Positions 1 through 10,048 are shown, counted from the stretch's first letter. The stretch is DNA of 64,000 bases from UMGS1532 sp045594795 (GCA_045594795.1 JAZNZF010000047.1:1-64000); one strand, 5' to 3'. Numbers and translations: made by a program. The notes: generated from the sequence alone by a model not told the origin.

Positions 1-31
1 TGATATAATTGTTTCAAAGGTGGTGAGGAAA

Positions 32-745
32 TTGAATTTTGAAACAACCTCAATATTGTTGGAAGTATTAAAGCCTTATTTAGAAAATTCTGTTATTGAT
101 ATTTCTACCGATAACACAGATTGGCGTAATCGCAGTTACAAGTCAGATCTTGTAACCATCGATGCTAATAATCATGTTGGCTTTGAAGTTTTTGAAAACG
201 AAATTATTGCGTTCTATTTCACCGACCATTATCATTTTGAGGATTATACTTCAGAACTTCAAGATGGAGAAGAAAATTATATCGAACGTACAAAACACTT
301 TTTGAAAGAGTTGTTCAAATATAAAATTCGGTATGTTGAATATTACAAGGGCAAGACCTTATCTTCTGAAAAATACTTTGTAATGTATCACGACGGAAGA
401 GAAGATAAATGTATCGGCAACACTTGGTACGGTCTTTCGAAATTCATTAACCCCTTTGGTAAAAAATCCATTCACTCAACAACGTGGCAGTTTGATAAAT
501 CCAAGGGTGTTTTCACCACACGACAGCCAAAAAGTGCAGACCCAAATGCCGTTGAAGTGATTGACATTAACGAAGATTGTTATATTGAGATTTTCAAAAA
601 TCATAATGCTTACACTTATGACATTATGGAAATAGATTTTGACGACTATTTTGGCATGTACTATTGGGCACCAGCTATTAATATCATCCCAAGCGGATTG
701 TATGACACTAAAGAGAATGCAATCCTTTCCGCAATGGAAGCGTAA
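32..745 (+). CDS. Hypothetical cytoplasmic protein
   Basis: I do not recognise this protein. It is about 237 residues, soluble, acidic and rich in aromatic residues, with no signal peptide or membrane segment. The C-terminal half has many Tyr, Trp and Asp residues. I chose the TTG at 32 because an AAGGTGG ribosome site ends 7 bases upstream; a GTG at 20 is in frame but has no site. Its size and its place beside a surface-protein region would fit an immunity-like or orphan accessory protein, but that is only a guess. It is followed by its own terminator and is divergent in context from everything to its right. Confidence 0.6.
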   Translation: MNFETTSILLEVLKPYLENSVIDISTDNTDWRNRSYKSDLVTIDANNHVGFEVFENEIIAFYFTDHYHFEDYTSELQDGEENYIERTKHFLKELFKYKIRYVEYYKGKTLSSEKYFVMYHDGREDKCIGNTWYGLSKFINPFGKKSIHSTTWQFDKSKGVFTTRQPKSADPNAVEVIDINEDCYIEIFKNHNAYTYDIMEIDFDDYFGMYYWAPAINIIPSGLYDTKENAILSAMEA

Positions 746-776
746 AAGTGTCGAGAAAATTTGTGTTGATTGCGAC

Positions 777-817
777 TCCTTGAAGGTTTTATCCTTCAAG
801 GATTTTTCTCTTTTTTT
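777..817 (+). terminator. Intrinsic terminator of the first gene
   Basis: A perfect 10-bp stem, TCCTTGAAGG/CCTTCAAGGA with a 6-base loop, is followed by a T-rich tract. It lies about 30 bases after the stop codon of the preceding gene. Confidence 0.85.
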
Positions 818-848
818 GTTGTAAAAGTGTTAGTGTAACCCCAAAAAA

Positions 849-866
849 CATTTGTAAGTACAAATG
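849..866. repeat. 18-bp perfect palindrome
   Basis: CATTTGTA-AG-TACAAATG is a perfect inverted repeat in the gene-free stretch between the two terminators. It could be a protein-binding site or the remnant of a mobile-element end. The rest of 818-1042 shows no convincing gene. Confidence 0.4.
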
Positions 867-896
867 CGATGCTGGTTCTAACTGATAAGCATAAGA

Positions 897-927
897 AAAA
901 CCTCGATGAATTACTTCGAGGTTTTTT
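897..927. terminator. Bidirectional terminator closing the long minus-strand gene run
   Basis: An AACCTCGA/TCGAGGTT stem has T-runs on both strands. It is the first convincing terminator met after the last minus-strand gene (stop at 1043), so it plausibly ends the surface-system transcript. Confidence 0.75.
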
Positions 928-1042
928 ATCCTTATGACATGCAGCCGTTGGTGTGGTTTTTCTTTTCTTGCACACAAAAATCTGCTTAATGATAGGTGGC
1001 AAAAAGGATATTACTTTTGGGGTACATATCCTTTACACCTGA

Positions 1043-2866
1043 CTACTTTTTATTTAGTTTATCTAATGCTTTTTTCTTTGCCATAAAGTTTACGCTCAAG
1101 ATTATTACAAAAACAATAAAAGCAATTCCTATAACACCGAATATTAATATTCTTGTGAATTCTTTCATTGTTAATCCCATAAAGCCACGGACATCTGTTA
1201 TCTTATACTGTTCGGTTACAGGGACGTAATTCTCAAGCCAATCATTTTCCTCGGTTGAATTATCAGGCAAAATTACATTTTCCGAAATTATTCCGTTTAC
1301 ATTCAGGGCGATTAAATAGCGTTTGCCTTTATTTATATTGCCCATTTTATAATATGCAATTCCCTCTTCGCTAACCATAACGCTATGAATCAAATCAAGG
1401 TTATTTCCGCTTGACTTTTCATAAAATGTTGCAGTTTGTCGGGATGCCTTTTTATCTATATATATTTCCAAAGTTACAGGGAAATTGATTTTATCTGCAA
1501 AATCCACCCAATAGCACATAACATTGCCAATTATCTTTTTATGCGCATTAGAGATATCTTCATAAACCTCTAAATTATACTCTAAATCGTATTTTTTCTT
1601 AAAGGTATATCCCTTAAGGTCAAAACAATTTAAAGACCAGCAGCTGCCGTTAGAAGTGCGAATTTTTAAGATTATATCTTTTCCTGCAAACTTTTCTAAA
1701 ACTTTGCCATAGATAATTGAATTATTGTTCAAATAAATATTGATAATTATAGGCGCTTTATTTTTTTGGGGAAGCTGTGTTTCAATTGCACCTTGTTCTA
1801 AAAGTTGACGGTCCACCTCATTTATTAAGACATCCCAATCATCTTTTTTGCCAATATTTGTGTTTATTTCAATTTTAGCATCCTTGAATTCTTCGCTATA
1901 ACTAAACTTATCTTTTACATTATGAGTTGTTATAGTGTTTGTTATGATATCCACATCATTATTAACTATAACCTCGGTTTTAGTTAAAGTACCTGTTTTA
2001 CCTTCGTTTTCAAATTTAATAGATGGTATAGGTTCTGAGGTTTCAGGAGCCTCTTGGACAACATAATCCTTGAAATCGGGGTTATTTTCAACTGCACTTT
2101 GGGTGAAAGTTTCTTTGTCTTCCTCATCTTTATGATAAATAGTTACTAATGAATCGCACTGAGCGAAAGCGTTTTTACCTACTGATACGGTTTCTTCGGG
2201 CAAGGTTACTGAAACAAGTTCTGTACAACCGTAAAATGTCCACTGGGGGAGTTCTTTAATAGGGGCTTTAATAACCACCGCTACAAGAGAGGAACAATAC
2301 GCAAACACAGAATCGCCTATTTTAGTAACCGATTCCGGTATTTTAATATAAGATAATGATTCACATCTGTAAAATGCATTATTTCCCAATTCTTTTAATG
2401 TTTCGGGAAGAACTATACCGTTAAGTTTGAAGCATCTTGAAAAGGCATATTCACCTATTTTTTCAACATTTGGCATATTAACATTTTCTAAAGAAGAACA
2501 TCCCGCAAAAGCCATATCCCCAATGGACACAACCTTATTTGAAAGTTCTATAGAAATAAGCGAAGAGCAATCATAAAAAGCCAGTTTACCAATATAGGTT
2601 ATATCTTTATCAACATTAACAAATCGGATTTCTTTATTATATTTACTCCAAGGTGCCATATCGGTTTCGGTGAAATCAGGCATTTCGCCTTTACCTATGA
2701 TTTCGAGAGTTCCCGCGGTATATGACCATTTTATTTTATCAACTTTTCCTGAATCCTGGGCGGCCGAAACATTAGTGATAGGATATACAGTAAAAAGAAG
2801 AATAAAACAAACCAGCAATACTGAAATGCAACGGGAAATATTAACTTTTTGAACAATATTTTTCAT
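1043..2866 (-). CDS. BspA-like leucine-rich-repeat surface protein with C-terminal membrane anchor
   Basis: This 607-residue protein has a Sec signal peptide (hydrophobic core near residues 12-30, ending around VSAAQ). A short domain follows with the 'W.Y..GTLEI.GKGEMPDF...PW' pattern common at the start of BspA-type proteins. About six LRR_5 repeats (roughly residues 90-265) show the typical 'IG..AF..CSSL..I.LP' spacing. A linker and a beta-rich region come next. A transmembrane helix near residues 573-595 with a lysine-rich tail would keep it on the cell surface. LRR_5 proteins usually mediate adhesion. It is the last gene of the minus-strand run, 42 bases after the Lgt-like gene, and may be carried with the fibre system or merely downstream of it. 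Confidence 0.85.
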   Translation of the reverse strand: MKNIVQKVNISRCISVLLVCFILLFTVYPITNVSAAQDSGKVDKIKWSYTAGTLEIIGKGEMPDFTETDMAPWSKYNKEIRFVNVDKDITYIGKLAFYDCSSLISIELSNKVVSIGDMAFAGCSSLENVNMPNVEKIGEYAFSRCFKLNGIVLPETLKELGNNAFYRCESLSYIKIPESVTKIGDSVFAYCSSLVAVVIKAPIKELPQWTFYGCTELVSVTLPEETVSVGKNAFAQCDSLVTIYHKDEEDKETFTQSAVENNPDFKDYVVQEAPETSEPIPSIKFENEGKTGTLTKTEVIVNNDVDIITNTITTHNVKDKFSYSEEFKDAKIEINTNIGKKDDWDVLINEVDRQLLEQGAIETQLPQKNKAPIIINIYLNNNSIIYGKVLEKFAGKDIILKIRTSNGSCWSLNCFDLKGYTFKKKYDLEYNLEVYEDISNAHKKIIGNVMCYWVDFADKINFPVTLEIYIDKKASRQTATFYEKSSGNNLDLIHSVMVSEEGIAYYKMGNINKGKRYLIALNVNGIISENVILPDNSTEENDWLENYVPVTEQYKITDVRGFMGLTMKEFTRILIFGVIGIAFIVFVIILSVNFMAKKKALDKLNKK

Positions 2867-2908
2867 TTCTTCGGTATATCCTTTCTAATAAAATTTTTCC
2901 TTTTTAGC

Positions 2909-3577
2909 TTATTGATTAAACGCCTTTTTGTATTTTTTATCTAAATTCATATAAGCGATAATAAAAAGCCATAACAAGCCGCTTATAATTGCTACTAAGG
3001 ACCAAATGTTTCCAACACTAAGATCTAAAAACAACTTCTTTCCGGGAATGCGTAAGAAATTTAAAGCGAATCTAAAAACACCATAGCCAACCAAAGCAAT
3101 TGGATATAACTTATTTTTTGCACGTTTAGTATAGTCAAAATACAAAAGCAATATAGCGATTAAAACTATTGATGATGTTTCAACTATCTGGATAGGGAAA
3201 TGGACTACTGTGCCATCTTCTAAACACCATAATATTCTGCCTCCACAACATCCAGATAAAATACAATTTGCCTTCATAGCGGCAATCATTACCATAGCAG
3301 ATGGAGCTATAAAATCCATTGTGTCAATAACAGAAAGCTTGAAAATTTTGAAAAAAAACACAAATAAAATTGGTGGGAACAAAACAGCACCAAAAAGTGA
3401 GCTGCTTCCCCATTTTCCATTTTCAATAAAATATAATAAATATGTTGAAAAAATACCGGATAGCGCTAACAACAGCATAATGCATAAGGTTTTAACAAAA
3501 GATACATTATATTTGGAACGTCTTGCTGCTAATAACAATAACATTATAGCAAGAGCTGGAATTAAGATAAATATCAT
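2909..3577 (-). CDS. Lgt-like (prolipoprotein diacylglyceryl transferase family) membrane protein
   Basis: This 222-residue polytopic membrane protein has about seven hydrophobic segments. Features recalling Lgt are GSSSLFGA (residues 57-64, where Lgt has SSHGG), an IAPSAM...SGCCGG segment (90-113), FPIQ (127-130), YGVFRF (165-170) and a GNIW loop (189-192). The His-Gly-Gly expected in true Lgt is absent, and the protein is shorter than the usual 250-290 residues. It is therefore either a divergent acyltransferase of the GCCxG-containing branch or a non-catalytic relative. It lies between the 1528-aa fibre gene and the BspA-like gene on the same strand. Lipidation of a nearby product is possible, but no lipobox was noticed in the neighbours. 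Confidence 0.7.
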   Translation of the reverse strand: MIFILIPALAIMLLLLAARRSKYNVSFVKTLCIMLLLALSGIFSTYLLYFIENGKWGSSSLFGAVLFPPILFVFFFKIFKLSVIDTMDFIAPSAMVMIAAMKANCILSGCCGGRILWCLEDGTVVHFPIQIVETSSIVLIAILLLYFDYTKRAKNKLYPIALVGYGVFRFALNFLRIPGKKLFLDLSVGNIWSLVAIISGLLWLFIIAYMNLDKKYKKAFNQ

Positions 3578-3623
3578 TTCATTCCCCTTTTTACATCATT
3601 TATCAATCATATACTTTTATTTT

Positions 3624-3658
3624 GCATTACTACCCCCTAATATAGAGGGCAATAATGC
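3624..3658. other. Intergenic hairpin after the 1528-aa gene
   Basis: A GCATTA.../...TAATGC stem encloses a CCCCCT/GAGGG inner stem. No T-run follows on the minus strand, so it looks more like a processing or stability hairpin than a true terminator. Confidence 0.5.
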
Positions 3659-3672
3659 AAATTCATAAATAG

Positions 3673-6600
3673 TTATCTAGTACAAGTTATATATAAATAT
3701 TTATCTGTTGGTATATTGAAAGTATATGTATAATCATTACTATCTGTAACTAAAATTTGAGTTGCCTTAGCATTTGTACCAACATAAGCTCTGCTTGATG
3801 AAGAAGATACACCAACAGTTGCCTGAGCAATTGATTTTCCAGATGAGTCTGGTGAAAAATTAAATATAACATTACCGGCAGTTCCATTAGAAACAACTGT
3901 GATAGATGCAGATTTAAAGTTTGAACCAATATCTGATAATTCAGCAATTACAGAAGATGGTGTGAAACCTTCGCAAACGCCAAAACTCTTAGTAGCTTTA
4001 TAATAACAAGTTGCTGAACGTCCATCACTAGTGATTGAGTTTGAGAGTTTTTGAGTGTTCTTACCTGAAGCATCAGCAACATCAAATTGTGTTCCTACTG
4101 CAGGGTCAGTACCGGTAAACTTAGCGGATGGACTCTTAGAGTAAATTGTAAAGGTTGGTGTTCTTAATTGATTTACTTTAATCGAAACGGTCGATACACT
4201 ACCTTTGGCATTTTCAACTGTTAACTTCAAATCTCCTGTAGCAACATACTCACCAGCGGTGGTAATGTTTTTATTAGTTGTACTAATAATATACTTGGTT
4301 TCATCTGAACCGGTTTGACTGATAGAAGCATAAGTGTTCACTTTAGAAGCTGATTTTGTTAAGCCTTCCCACTCGGTCTGGCTCATAGTATATTCGCCAT
4401 AAGTATTAGTAACAGTACTGTTAGCAATTTGAACCTTAGCTTGATTGTAAATATAATTGAGTTCAACCGATTTAACAGTTAAGCCATATTTACTTAAAGT
4501 TTCGTTTTTTTCACCTGCGGTGATAGATAATTCCAAATCACTCAATTCATAAGTTGTTCCAAATGTTCCTGTTACTTCTCCGCTTGTGATACCAAATACT
4601 TTATTTTTATTAAGGTCAGATTCTGAGAAGGATATATTAATACTATTGATAACTTTAACAGTAAAGTTATTATCCTCATCTTCTTCGCTTCTTAAATCAT
4701 CCGATTCCCAAGCCAACCACTTGAAATAATAGTTATTACCAACCGTATACATTGGTTTTGTATCTGTTTCGATATCCGGTCCGTTTTCTTTTGAACCATC
4801 ATATAATGTGTTATTTGCGCCACCGTAAATATCGGTTAGGTAAATTCTGTTTAATGACCATGTTCCGCTTTGTTTTCCATCGATAATTGGGAGAACAAAG
4901 TTGAAATCTTGTTCAGCGCCATAATCTGTCATAACGCCACGAACATAATAAACTTCGCCTTTTTCATTTTCAAATTCCGCATCAATTGTTGCAGCATTAG
5001 CATTTTTCATACGGACAGTAATTGCTGCATCGTTATTAAGCGAAATAGATTCACCAAATCCTGATTTACTTACATATTTAGGTGGATTAGAGGAAATCGC
5101 TGTTATAACAGGGGATGTTTGTGCAGTATATAGATAGTTGAGTTCACCCTGAATGTTAATTGAAACATAATGATATTTATAGATACCAGGGTCAGTCAAA
5201 TTGAATGTTCCTTCATACATCTGACGGTTAGCGTTCCATACCATACTTGCTCCAATACCATTTTCTTCGATGCCTGAACCGTTATTTGAATATTGTAGCC
5301 AAACACCTGTTAGGCTTTTAACGGTATCACCTGTATCAGTTTTTATAATCATTGACATTGAAAGCTCGCGTGTTTCACCATTTTCAAGTGCAAAGTTATC
5401 GTCACCTGTATAAACACTTGCGTTTAGTCCTAAATATAAATTGATTGAAACATACTGATTTTCTGCAAGACCTGAATACTGATTATCCAACTCAACATAT
5501 TCCAGCACATATTCACCCGATGTTGTAAAGGTTGCGCCTCCCGTCCACGTGCTTCCTACCGAACGAGTGAAATATACTGTTGTTCGGTTACCTGTTTCTT
5601 TATTAACAAATGCGCCTTTAACAGTTTTCGGCATTTTATCAGGGTCATTTGTTGCAAAAGTAAGGTTAACAGTAGTATCGAATGAATTATTTGTTGTCAT
5701 ATAAGTTTTATTATTATCAACACAATAGACATCCGAAATAGCAAAACCTTCTACAGTGAACACAATAGGGTCACCGTTTAGTTCATACATAATTCCATCA
5801 AGCATTACTTCACGCAAAACATATTTACCTGCCCAGGCGAATTGATATTCACCGACCCATTTACCTTCGGCATTTTTGGTGAATGTAATTTTATTTTGCC
5901 TTATACCCTGAGTGCTGTTAACTTCACGCAAGAAATAAGCCTCAACTTTATTAGGTGTATACCCATCTACAGTAACTGTAATTTTCTTTTTAAGATCTGC
6001 TTCAGAAGCAGTATCTATATTAACCTTGGTCTCACCTTCCATTGTGGCAGTAACCCTACATTTTGCTGCCATAAGGTCTGGGTCGTCCATAGCATCCAAA
6101 TCAGCAGTTGAACCAAACTGGATATTTAATTGACCTTGAATTTCACCTGCTGCGAGAACCTGATCATTTGTAAGTTTTCCGCCATCAAGATAAACTAAGG
6201 CTGTTATAAACGTTGGGGTATTGCGCTCTAAAGAGGTAATAACTTGAAGAGGGTTGCCATCAGGACCTTCGATTGTTGTATTAGTAGCGGATAGTTCTAA
6301 CGGCACAACAACTTTACCTGATTGCTCGAATTTGTTTTTAGTATTTAATTGGGCGGAACCTAAAAAGTTTCCTTCTTGGTCGATAAAAGCAATTCTGAAA
6401 TGTTCGAGCAACTGTAATGCTTTTTTCTGGTCTTCAGGAGAGCTTGCATAGAAAACATAGCAACTTCCTGCGCCTTGAGTTGTGCTTTCTTTATCTATAT
6501 TAACACTTTCTGTTGTATCCCATACTCTATTAACACCATTATAGCCAACGATATATTTAACCTTTTCGGTTAATAATGTTGCATACTGACCAACCTGCCC

Positions 6601-8259
6601 AGATGTACCGATTTTTTCTCCAGGCTGATTGGATTCGCGGTCAAACATATAATAGGAATTATCATTAGTATTAAGATAAGCTACATATTCTTCGTCTTGA
6701 TAATTTATTACATACAAGTTATAAACGTTGCCATCAATCTTAGCTGTAACGGTTTCTTCTCTTTCTTCGTATTCCGGGCTTCCTTGCAAAATTAAATGAG
6801 AATCCGGAGCATTAGTACGAACAAAAAAGTCTAAAGCGAGGCCAAAGGTATCCCCTGCAATAGGGTCTGTTCCTTTGAAGCTGGAATCACCTTCAATAGC
6901 GTTTGTATGTTCTGTTGGTAATACAAAAGGTGCCACAGCATCGGTTTTAGCAACACCGGTTGCAGGGCTACCCATAACAGTTATTGAAAGTTCTTTACTT
7001 TCTACCAGTGCACCGGTGAATTTATCCATATTCTTTAAAATACCACTTGTAATGGTTATAGATTTTGTGCCACCGCCTGTTAAGGAACCGATATTACTCA
7101 TAGACAAACTACCTAAAGCGGTTCCGTTTACTTTAGTGCTTTGAACACCAACAATATGGTTAATATAAGTTTCAACCGCAGGAAATGTTGAACCACGAAG
7201 ATTACGATAAACAACATCATCTCTGCCAACATAGGTTTTTATTACTTCAATATCCGATTGTAAAAGTTCATAATCGCTTCTAAGGGTCCAAAGATAGCTT
7301 AACATTTTAGGGCTAACAATTTTTACATTACTGCTATTTTTTTGGGCTAATTTTGCCTCAACTTCAGCTTTAGGTGCTGTTAATAAAAATTCGCCTGTGT
7401 ATTTATTCTCTGAGGCATATTCCTGACCAGCATTACGCAAAACTGATATATTAAAAATTGCAGCCAATGCATCAGCAGAATCGTGCATATTTTGGGAAAG
7501 TTCATCCATTAAATAATAAATAGAATCAACTTCGCCAACGCTTACTTCAATTATTGGCTCTTCGCCACCTAATTTTTCTGATACCTGAGCATTAACATAA
7601 TCACCCATCAGTCCTACAAGGTCCTGAAGAGCGGGGTTTTTGGCAAGGTCTTTAAGATTTGAAACCGCAGTATTGGTACTGTTTTCAGCAATACGTACTG
7701 CTTCTGCAAGAGCAATATTAGAACCTATTTCGCCATATGTAACCGAGGAAACTGTTCGAACTCCATATTTAACCTGGTCAGCACTGAATTGGTCCTGATT
7801 CCAATACGCATAAGCAAAATCACTTACCAAGGTCTCAACGCGGCCGTCAGTTCCATATCCGGCACCATATAAAGGTTTATTTAACAAATCATTTTTATTG
7901 AGTGATGCTGGACGCAAAACGATATTTTCCATACCATAGGATGGGTCGGCAAGGTTTACAAGGTTTCCCCAAGTTATATTCTTCTGAATTAAGTCTCTGC
8001 CACTATCGCCAACACCAGCCTCGCTCGGAGCGGTGATTTCTGTTCCGTTAGCAAGAGCTATTTCTAAATTACCGTTTGCAGTAATGGTGGTGTTCATCCC
8101 TTTAATTTCAGGATTAACTGATAAAACCGCCCATGCAAAAGTGGCCGAAACTGACATAACAACAGCGATTATAAGCATTACCAAAGACGCCGATATACGT
8201 TCGCGCATATGTGGTAACAGAGACTTATATTTAAGTATCTGTTTTTCAAACTCTCTCAT
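3673..8259 (-). CDS. Giant SipW-type secreted fibre protein, extended paralogue of the 685-aa protein
   Basis: 1528 residues. A cytosolic N-tail is followed by a signal anchor ending in SATFAWAVLSVNPEIKG, the SipW/TasA-type processing context. Residues from about 40 to 735 are paralogous to the 685-aa protein of this cluster. Shared signatures are ANGNLEIAL, TWGNL..L....YG...IVL.PA.LN, YG.DGR...LV, and ALVYLDG...GQLN.QF...LD.MD..DLM. After that come about 790 extra residues containing four repeated beta-sandwich-like modules (roughly 760-1150) with a W.G...F...G.Y pattern, then further beta-rich, Ser/Thr-rich sequence. There is no C-terminal anchor or sorting motif. A strong AGGAGGTG site precedes the ATG. 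The layout suggests a long, possibly tip or adhesin-like version of a fibre subunit; that role is inferred. Confidence 0.8.
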   Translation of the reverse strand: MREFEKQILKYKSLLPHMRERISASLVMLIIAVVMSVSATFAWAVLSVNPEIKGMNTTITANGNLEIALANGTEITAPSEAGVGDSGRDLIQKNITWGNLVNLADPSYGMENIVLRPASLNKNDLLNKPLYGAGYGTDGRVETLVSDFAYAYWNQDQFSADQVKYGVRTVSSVTYGEIGSNIALAEAVRIAENSTNTAVSNLKDLAKNPALQDLVGLMGDYVNAQVSEKLGGEEPIIEVSVGEVDSIYYLMDELSQNMHDSADALAAIFNISVLRNAGQEYASENKYTGEFLLTAPKAEVEAKLAQKNSSNVKIVSPKMLSYLWTLRSDYELLQSDIEVIKTYVGRDDVVYRNLRGSTFPAVETYINHIVGVQSTKVNGTALGSLSMSNIGSLTGGGTKSITITSGILKNMDKFTGALVESKELSITVMGSPATGVAKTDAVAPFVLPTEHTNAIEGDSSFKGTDPIAGDTFGLALDFFVRTNAPDSHLILQGSPEYEEREETVTAKIDGNVYNLYVINYQDEEYVAYLNTNDNSYYMFDRESNQPGEKIGTSGQVGQYATLLTEKVKYIVGYNGVNRVWDTTESVNIDKESTTQGAGSCYVFYASSPEDQKKALQLLEHFRIAFIDQEGNFLGSAQLNTKNKFEQSGKVVVPLELSATNTTIEGPDGNPLQVITSLERNTPTFITALVYLDGGKLTNDQVLAAGEIQGQLNIQFGSTADLDAMDDPDLMAAKCRVTATMEGETKVNIDTASEADLKKKITVTVDGYTPNKVEAYFLREVNSTQGIRQNKITFTKNAEGKWVGEYQFAWAGKYVLREVMLDGIMYELNGDPIVFTVEGFAISDVYCVDNNKTYMTTNNSFDTTVNLTFATNDPDKMPKTVKGAFVNKETGNRTTVYFTRSVGSTWTGGATFTTSGEYVLEYVELDNQYSGLAENQYVSINLYLGLNASVYTGDDNFALENGETRELSMSMIIKTDTGDTVKSLTGVWLQYSNNGSGIEENGIGASMVWNANRQMYEGTFNLTDPGIYKYHYVSINIQGELNYLYTAQTSPVITAISSNPPKYVSKSGFGESISLNNDAAITVRMKNANAATIDAEFENEKGEVYYVRGVMTDYGAEQDFNFVLPIIDGKQSGTWSLNRIYLTDIYGGANNTLYDGSKENGPDIETDTKPMYTVGNNYYFKWLAWESDDLRSEEDEDNNFTVKVINSINISFSESDLNKNKVFGITSGEVTGTFGTTYELSDLELSITAGEKNETLSKYGLTVKSVELNYIYNQAKVQIANSTVTNTYGEYTMSQTEWEGLTKSASKVNTYASISQTGSDETKYIISTTNKNITTAGEYVATGDLKLTVENAKGSVSTVSIKVNQLRTPTFTIYSKSPSAKFTGTDPAVGTQFDVADASGKNTQKLSNSITSDGRSATCYYKATKSFGVCEGFTPSSVIAELSDIGSNFKSASITVVSNGTAGNVIFNFSPDSSGKSIAQATVGVSSSSSRAYVGTNAKATQILVTDSNDYTYTFNIPTDKYLYITCTR

Positions 8260-8275
8260 TTTGCACCTCCTGTGG

Positions 8276-9499
8276 TTATCGATAATCTATATAAAATGTT
8301 ATAGTTTTTTTGGTTAATAAATAATCTTTATATGTTTGGCTAACAACTAATCTATATGTCCCGGCAACCTGATTGCCTGTTGGAGCAGAAATTATTAATT
8401 TGCCGCCCGTTTCGTTTTGAGAAACTGAAACTACAAAGTCTTTACTTGTTTTAACCGACTCAAAATTCCCGTTACTTAATCTTTGAACCTTCCAAATAAT
8501 TTCCGCTTTATCTGAGCCCTTGGAATTCCACTTATTATCAACCAACTTAGAATCTTCTTTTATTACAAATTTTATAGGATTTGTATGGGATAGAATTGGT
8601 TCTTTCCCACTAAGTTTTACTGATAACGCGGCGGTATCGGTTGGGGTTTGAGAGGTTGTTATATAATTAGAAAACGAAGTTCCTGCTGCTAATTTAAATG
8701 ATGAATCAAAAGATTGAGTTTTCAAATCAATGATTCCGCTTAAATTGTCCTGTGAGCCCTTTGGCAAATACAAAATACTATTTTTAATAAGTTTTATGCC
8801 TTGTGTATAACTTTGTGTGTAATAAACCAATCCCGATTCAAATTGATTTAAAATGCTTGAGCCCGGAGAAAGTAATATTCCCTCTGCATTGCTGCAATTA
8901 ATGGAAAATTGCAACAAATTCTTTGATATAAAATTCGTGTTTTCTTCCAGATAACTAATATTATCATCATTAGAGATAGCATCTGGATTTAAAGTTATTA
9001 AATATCTTGAAGAAAGCAAAGCCTTAGAAGAACCTTCAGGAATCCATTCAACATCGAAATATGCAAAACCTATTCTCTGGGTTGGTGAAAAAACAAGAGA
9101 AAAAGGAAACTCAAGTTTTTTATCAGCTTCATCTATTTCATATTCATCGATAGAACCTGAAAAACTACCCTCGGGCACAACTGCTATATCCTTGTTCTGT
9201 TTAGTTTCGTCATCCCAAGTAAAACGCAATTTTCCCTTAAGCTTAGCTTCACCTTCTAAAATAACTGTATGCGAAAAGGTTTCCGAGTTACCAACTTTCC
9301 ATACTCCAAAATCGAAAATTTCCTTTTCTTCGGATAAGGTGGAATTATCTATACTTTCTTTTCCGCAAACTGTGGAATATATTGCGCTTTTATTAAATCT
9401 TCCCTGGGTTACACCTATAGAATTGATAGCACAAGCTAACACGGCTATAGCGCTAACAGCTAAATATAGTATCTTTCTTACTATTCGCTTGTTGGCCAT
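8276..9499 (-). CDS. Exported protein of the SipW cluster
   Basis: This 407-residue protein has an N-terminal hydrophobic segment (about residues 10-28) followed by a GVTQGRF sequence, resembling the Tyr/Arg-Phe context after SipW-type signal anchors. The rest is predicted extracellular and beta-rich, with no recognisable catalytic motif and no C-terminal anchor. The stop lies 16 bases before the 1528-aa gene start and the start lies 12 bases after the 172-aa gene, so all three are almost certainly co-translated. It could be a minor subunit or a periplasm-side assembly factor; the sequence does not say which. Confidence 0.65.
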   Translation of the reverse strand: MANKRIVRKILYLAVSAIAVLACAINSIGVTQGRFNKSAIYSTVCGKESIDNSTLSEEKEIFDFGVWKVGNSETFSHTVILEGEAKLKGKLRFTWDDETKQNKDIAVVPEGSFSGSIDEYEIDEADKKLEFPFSLVFSPTQRIGFAYFDVEWIPEGSSKALLSSRYLITLNPDAISNDDNISYLEENTNFISKNLLQFSINCSNAEGILLSPGSSILNQFESGLVYYTQSYTQGIKLIKNSILYLPKGSQDNLSGIIDLKTQSFDSSFKLAAGTSFSNYITTSQTPTDTAALSVKLSGKEPILSHTNPIKFVIKEDSKLVDNKWNSKGSDKAEIIWKVQRLSNGNFESVKTSKDFVVSVSQNETGGKLIISAPTGNQVAGTYRLVVSQTYKDYLLTKKTITFYIDYR

Positions 9500-9511
9500 A
9501 GCAGTTCCTCC

Positions 9512-10030
9512 TTACTTTTCTTTTGCTACCAAACGTACGAGAGCCTCATCTGCAACTCCTTTTATAGAAAGTTGCATAGTTTTATTCTCAGAAAGTTTCC
9601 AATATACTTCTTTATCGTCTTTATAAAATCTAAACTCTGTTCCTTCACCCATTTGGGAATACAACAATTCACCCAAAGAATTGCTACGGGGTTTAGCCTT
9701 ATATACAGTGCCATCAACAGTTAAAGTTACTTCGGCATCAGGATTAAATTTTTCTGTTGCTGTAAGACGAACATATGCCTTTCTTTCCGAATTATCCTTA
9801 TCTTCGCCTGAAAGGGTAAAGACAAGGGTTAATTTATCTTCTGAAGCAATCCACCCATCTTCTGAGTTAATATATATCTTTTTTAAAGAATCTATTCCCT
9901 TCGTTTCAAAGGTAAGGGTTTTACTGATAGAAGTTTGATATCTTGCATAACTGATTCCGACACAAACAAGTAAGGTGGTTAGTAAAGCGCATAAGCAAAT
10001 AAAATACATTATATTTTTTCTGCTATTCAT
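9512..10030 (-). CDS. Small SipW-type secreted protein (TasA/camelysin-like signal region)
   Basis: This 172-residue protein has a signal anchor (residues 7-27) ending in GISYARYQTSIS. The SYARY step is typical of SipW-dependent precursors such as CalY/TasA relatives. The mature part (about 145 residues) is beta-rich, with one acidic patch and no cysteines. It sits 18 bases after the 676-aa gene and 12 before the 407-aa gene. By size and signal type it could be a minor or initiating subunit. Confidence is good for export and low for role. Confidence 0.7.
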   Translation of the reverse strand: MNSRKNIMYFICLCALLTTLLVCVGISYARYQTSISKTLTFETKGIDSLKKIYINSEDGWIASEDKLTLVFTLSGEDKDNSERKAYVRLTATEKFNPDAEVTLTVDGTVYKAKPRSNSLGELLYSQMGEGTEFRFYKDDKEVYWKLSENKTMQLSIKGVADEALVRLVAKEK

Positions 10031-10048
10031 ACGCTAAACCCCTTCTTA

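Noticed and set aside
789..1002. Two short minus-strand frames
   Set aside because: They read through both terminator hairpins and lack ribosome sites; composition looks random.
3624..3658. Operon terminator after the 1528-aa gene
   Set aside because: No U-run follows on the minus strand, so it was recorded only as a hairpin.
3210..3668. 152-residue plus-strand frame
   Set aside because: Antisense to the Lgt-like membrane gene; its hydrophobicity and composition reflect the opposite strand.
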